Assembly (NCBI GenBank): GCA_000231825.2
Contig: JH720297.1
Location: 370,857-434,856 of the forward strand
Reading direction: 5' to 3'
DNA length: 64,000 bases
Source of the DNA: Tetrahymena elliotti 4EA
Taxonomy: Eukaryota > Ciliophora > Oligohymenophorea > Hymenostomatida > Tetrahymenidae
The notes under the pieces are model-generated. The model saw only the letters and a program-made list of their open reading frames with translations. It was not told where the DNA came from and searched no databases. This document shows, piece after piece, positions 60,801 to 64,000 of the stretch (position 1 is its first letter; every line of letters starts with the position of its first letter). A program made the position numbers and the translations under genes.

Positions 60801-63800
60801 AGCTTGAATTTCCCAAGTAAGTAGCCATTTTATTTATTTATTTCATTAAAAATAATTAACATATTTATAAATAAACAAATTAGCTATAACATGCTTTAGA
60901 ACTTTACAGACAATCTCACTATAAATCCCTCTGAATTTGAAGTCTTCAAAATATAAATTTTTGAAGAGTAGGTTGAATATATAATGGATAATAAAATAAT
61001 TTGCGATTTCACAGATACCTGTGTCTACTCTCCGTTTTCTAAAGTTATCAAAGCATTCAAAGGTCTCTACAAAAAAGCAATCATAAATTTAGCGTAAAAT
61101 ACAAAAAAATAAATCCATTTTACATTAAAATATTTAAAATCATAAAAGCTAAATATCTCATCTACCTACTGTCATGAAAGATTTACAAGCCTCAGAGTTT
61201 TCAATCAAAGTCCAAAGCTCGTAATTTTTTGCCTGAATTAATAAATAAACAATAATTTAAGTTTATTCATTTAATCATTCATTCATTAATTTATTAATTT
61301 TAATTATCTCAGAGACATCAGAGGAAAAGAGATGTTAGAATTTATGAACAGTTTCCACTTTAAAGATATCAAAAAGATGGATGTCGCTTTCTTGAATGAT
61401 AGGATCAAGTACAGCAAATCCATTCCAATTAATCTTTATAAGTCTGAAATGGGCTGTCTAAGTTAATTTGTAAGATTTAAAGAGGCTGTTGAAAGAAATG
61501 CTTATTTCCATAAAACAGTAGAGATAAACACTTAAGAGTAATTTTTTTATTTATTTGCTTTCTTATTTAAATAATTCCTTTTTTTTAAATTAGCTAATAC
61601 ATATTTTATGATTAAAATTCGCTTCAATAATTTTTTAAATATTTCTTTTCTTGTTGGTTGAATCAGTTTCTTATTAATGAAATTATTTTTTATTTAATAA
61701 AAAGGTAAAATCTAACTGATAATTAATGGAAATATTTGACTAAGTACATCAGACAAAAGAAAGACTCTAACATCTTTGATGGAATAAACTTTAAGATACA
61801 ATATATATCAACTTCTATTTTTAAATATCTTCTAAAGTTTATTTAAAAAACTGAAAATTCGTTTAAAAATAAATATATCATTGTAAGCAAAGACATATCA
61901 ATAAAGTATATTGATTACTAGCTAATACTTGAATCTAAGAGATCTGATCTTCTTATTTCGCTTGCTCAAAAAATTAATATTTTCTCAAGAATGCATAAAT
62001 TTTGCTTGCTTGGATTAGAAAATAATCCCTACTTAGATATCTCCTCTACCCTCAAGCATTTCTAAAACAAAATACCTCGTCTACCCAATCTATACTAAGT
62101 TCATTTTGAGATACCAAAGTAAATTTCATCTCAAAAATTATCTGATTTAAATTATTTTTTTAATTTTATAAAGGGTTTTAGATAAAAAGCAATCTTAGAG
62201 ATTTGGATATATTTTATCATAATTGAAAGAAGTTAGACACTTAACGATTCAAATTGTTGACAAAGAAAAAGATTTAATAAGTCTCTACAACTATTCAATT
62301 AACTTGTGTAACGTGTTCAAGGGGATTCAAGAAATGCAAAGTCTCAAATACTTAAATATTTCAATGATAAAGTATATATTTTTAATATAATCCTGAATTA
62401 TTTTTACTAATTTATTCTTTAGTTATATAAATTAATATAGATATAATAGCAGATCTCAAAAGGTAAGTAATAAGATAATTGAATAGATAAGTTTGCTTCT
62501 CTAAAAATGCTAAAATATATCTGAGCTATATATGAGTTTCCCTATTTTAAATTAAATGCAATTAAAATAACTTATTACACCTATTTCTAACTTATCTTTA
62601 AATGTACTAGAATTGAACCTTGTTTCTCTAAATGTAAGCTATAAAACATCTAATTACACTAACACTATGTATATTACCAATGGTAGAATACATTAGTATC
62701 ACTATAAGTATTTTTCTGTTGAGAAACTTATAATGGTTATGTAAAAGCTTAGCTATATCAAAAACTTTGATATATTCCTTAACCTGAATAGCCAGTAAGT
62801 TAAGAAACTCAAAGCTTTCAACAAGTTACAATAAGGAATCAATTCAATGGTACTTCGTCTTAAGTTTGATAGTGCTGAGATGGTTTTTGACTTCAAGTCA
62901 GGCAAGCATTATCGTGTTGAGTTGAATTCTTTTAATATATAAAACTATTTTAGTAACTCAAATGAAATTTGCAAAAACCTCATTGGAATATTCCTTCCTT
63001 TAGACAACTTTATGATTAAAAAAGTCAATAAATTCTTCTTCAATAATGTGTAAATAATTTCTCTACTTTTTTTTTTTCAATTTTTAAGAAAAAATTTTTT
63101 AATTTAGAAATATTATCTCACCTGACCAAAATGCCTTCCTAATAGATAGAATAAAAAAGTGCATAGAATCGCTCACAGAAGTATCTAAGATCAAATTAAT
63201 TCTTAAAATGAACCAACATATTGACATTTAATCAAAGTTCATTGAATTCTTATCAGATTAAATTTAAAAACCCAATTTTGCAAGGCTTCAAAAACTATCA
63301 CTCGAAAAACTATGGTAAAATATAACTTTTATTCGAAATTGATTAAAATTAATAAATTAAAAATAATTCAATTAGTGATGATGCTTTTAAAATCCAAGCA
63401 GTTAAGGATATATGCTAAAAGCTGATTTTAAATAAAGGAAAACTTAATTTATCCTCTATTGAATATGATTTTATGGCTAACCTATCTCCTAAGACAGTAG
63501 ACTTTGTTATAAAAAGACATATGCCCTAGAACTTTACGATTAGGACTATTAACAGTGAAAAGATAACTATCGGATAGGGTATACTTGACTGTTGCATGAT
63601 GTATTTAGAAAATTTTAAAAACTTAGAAAAGGCTAGCTTTGCCTTTGAAAATATGTATATTGAAGATTAAATTATGATCAATGTAGTCTAAGATATCATA
63701 GCATCTATTAGGAGCTGTAGCGATTTCAAGCTTATTTTACAAAAGTAATTCATTTTTTTACTTTGTTTTCAATGGCTTTAATTTATTTTTTTTATAATTT

Positions 63801-64000
63801 ACTATATAGCTTTAGACTGAATCAATAGAATCTACACATATTCAAACCTATTTCATAATATTCAAATCTTAAGCAATTACAAATCATAGGAAATTATGAG
63901 TAAAGATTAATCAATATTTTAATTTATATTAATTCAATTTTAAAAAGTAAAAGACTTAAGGAGGTAAATGGAGTTATAAATCTTGAGAGAAATAGCTCTT
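57825..64000 (+). CDS. Large protein: charged N-terminal region plus leucine-rich C-terminal region, 3' truncated by window
   Basis: Thirteen exons in the window: 57825-57971, 58108-58597, 58705-60622, 60709-60816, 60884-61093, 61149-61220, 61313-61537, 61705-62098, 62190-62371, 62423-63049, 63108-63314, 63376-63744, 63810-64000 (open). About 1,700 residues. Start MHQHPQFLQQQMQQ. Residues ~210-600 are Lys/Ser/Gln-rich with nuclear-type basic clusters (LSSKKRKQGHCKE, DRRITRSAAAAIKGQ), then strongly acidic (SSEEEEEESDF, DDCNEDEDFEEKF). From exon 4 on the protein is folded and Leu/Ile/Phe-rich with LRR-like spacing (LSLNVLELNLVSLN, FARLQKLSLEKLW, NLKQLQIIGNYE). Intron 1 and the junction at 62099-62189 are uncertain: an alternative donor at 62120 would need a one-base frameshift. 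Possibly one gene, possibly two fused by prediction. Function unknown. Confidence 0.6.

Overview
The window is AT-rich nuclear DNA from a ciliate, most likely the macronuclear genome of Tetrahymena or a close oligohymenophorean relative. Long reading frames appear only when TAA and TAG are read as glutamine and TGA is the only stop. Every gene called here ends in TGA, apart from the one running off the right edge. In-frame TAA/TAG codons are very frequent. Most introns are 48-150 bp, GT...AG, very AT-rich, and often end in aaatag, ttaaag or ttttag. Intergenic DNA is roughly 80-85% A+T and genes are visibly less so. Gene models were built by hand: exon phases were checked at each junction and exon sums are multiples of three. 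Splice sites are predictions.

Layout. 1-8966: gene-poor, with one small Ser/Asn-rich gene (912-1238, -), a doubtful minus ORF (3427-3895), a U6-like relic near 2110-2170 and a GC-rich hairpin at 4377-4405. 8967-13977: a UXT/prefoldin-like gene (+), a RING plus tandem-BRCT BRCA1/BARD1-like gene (-), and a protein with a disordered N-terminal part and a possible amidotransferase-like C-terminal domain (+). 14914-20259: two paralogous genes of unknown function (both -) flank a four-pass membrane protein gene (+). 22055-24229: a divergent importin-alpha-like protein (+). 25194-30942: a large DENN-domain protein with coiled-coil and Asn/Gln-rich N-terminal regions (-, nine exons). 32443-34868: an Atg1/ULK-like kinase with altered catalytic motifs (+). 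36267-40695: a 1294-residue Gln/Asn-rich protein (+). 41446-43533: a cysteine-rich, probably GPI-anchored surface protein like ciliate immobilization antigens (+). 43983-50572: an eleven-exon, 1907-residue FAM161-like candidate ciliary protein ending in an acidic domain with seven D-E-N-G-N-P-type repeats (-). 51767-54091: a coiled-coil protein (-). 55106-56337: a decayed or unresolved gene. 57825-64000: a multi-exon gene with a charged N-terminal region and a leucine-rich C-terminal region, open at the right edge (+).

Genes are not grouped by pathway. Themes are DNA-damage/ubiquitin signalling (RING-BRCT), chaperone/transcription (UXT), nuclear import, membrane traffic (DENN), autophagy-type signalling (ULK-like), cilia (FAM161) and cell surface (Cys-rich antigen). 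No tRNA, rRNA, CRISPR array, telomere repeat or recognisable transposon was found.
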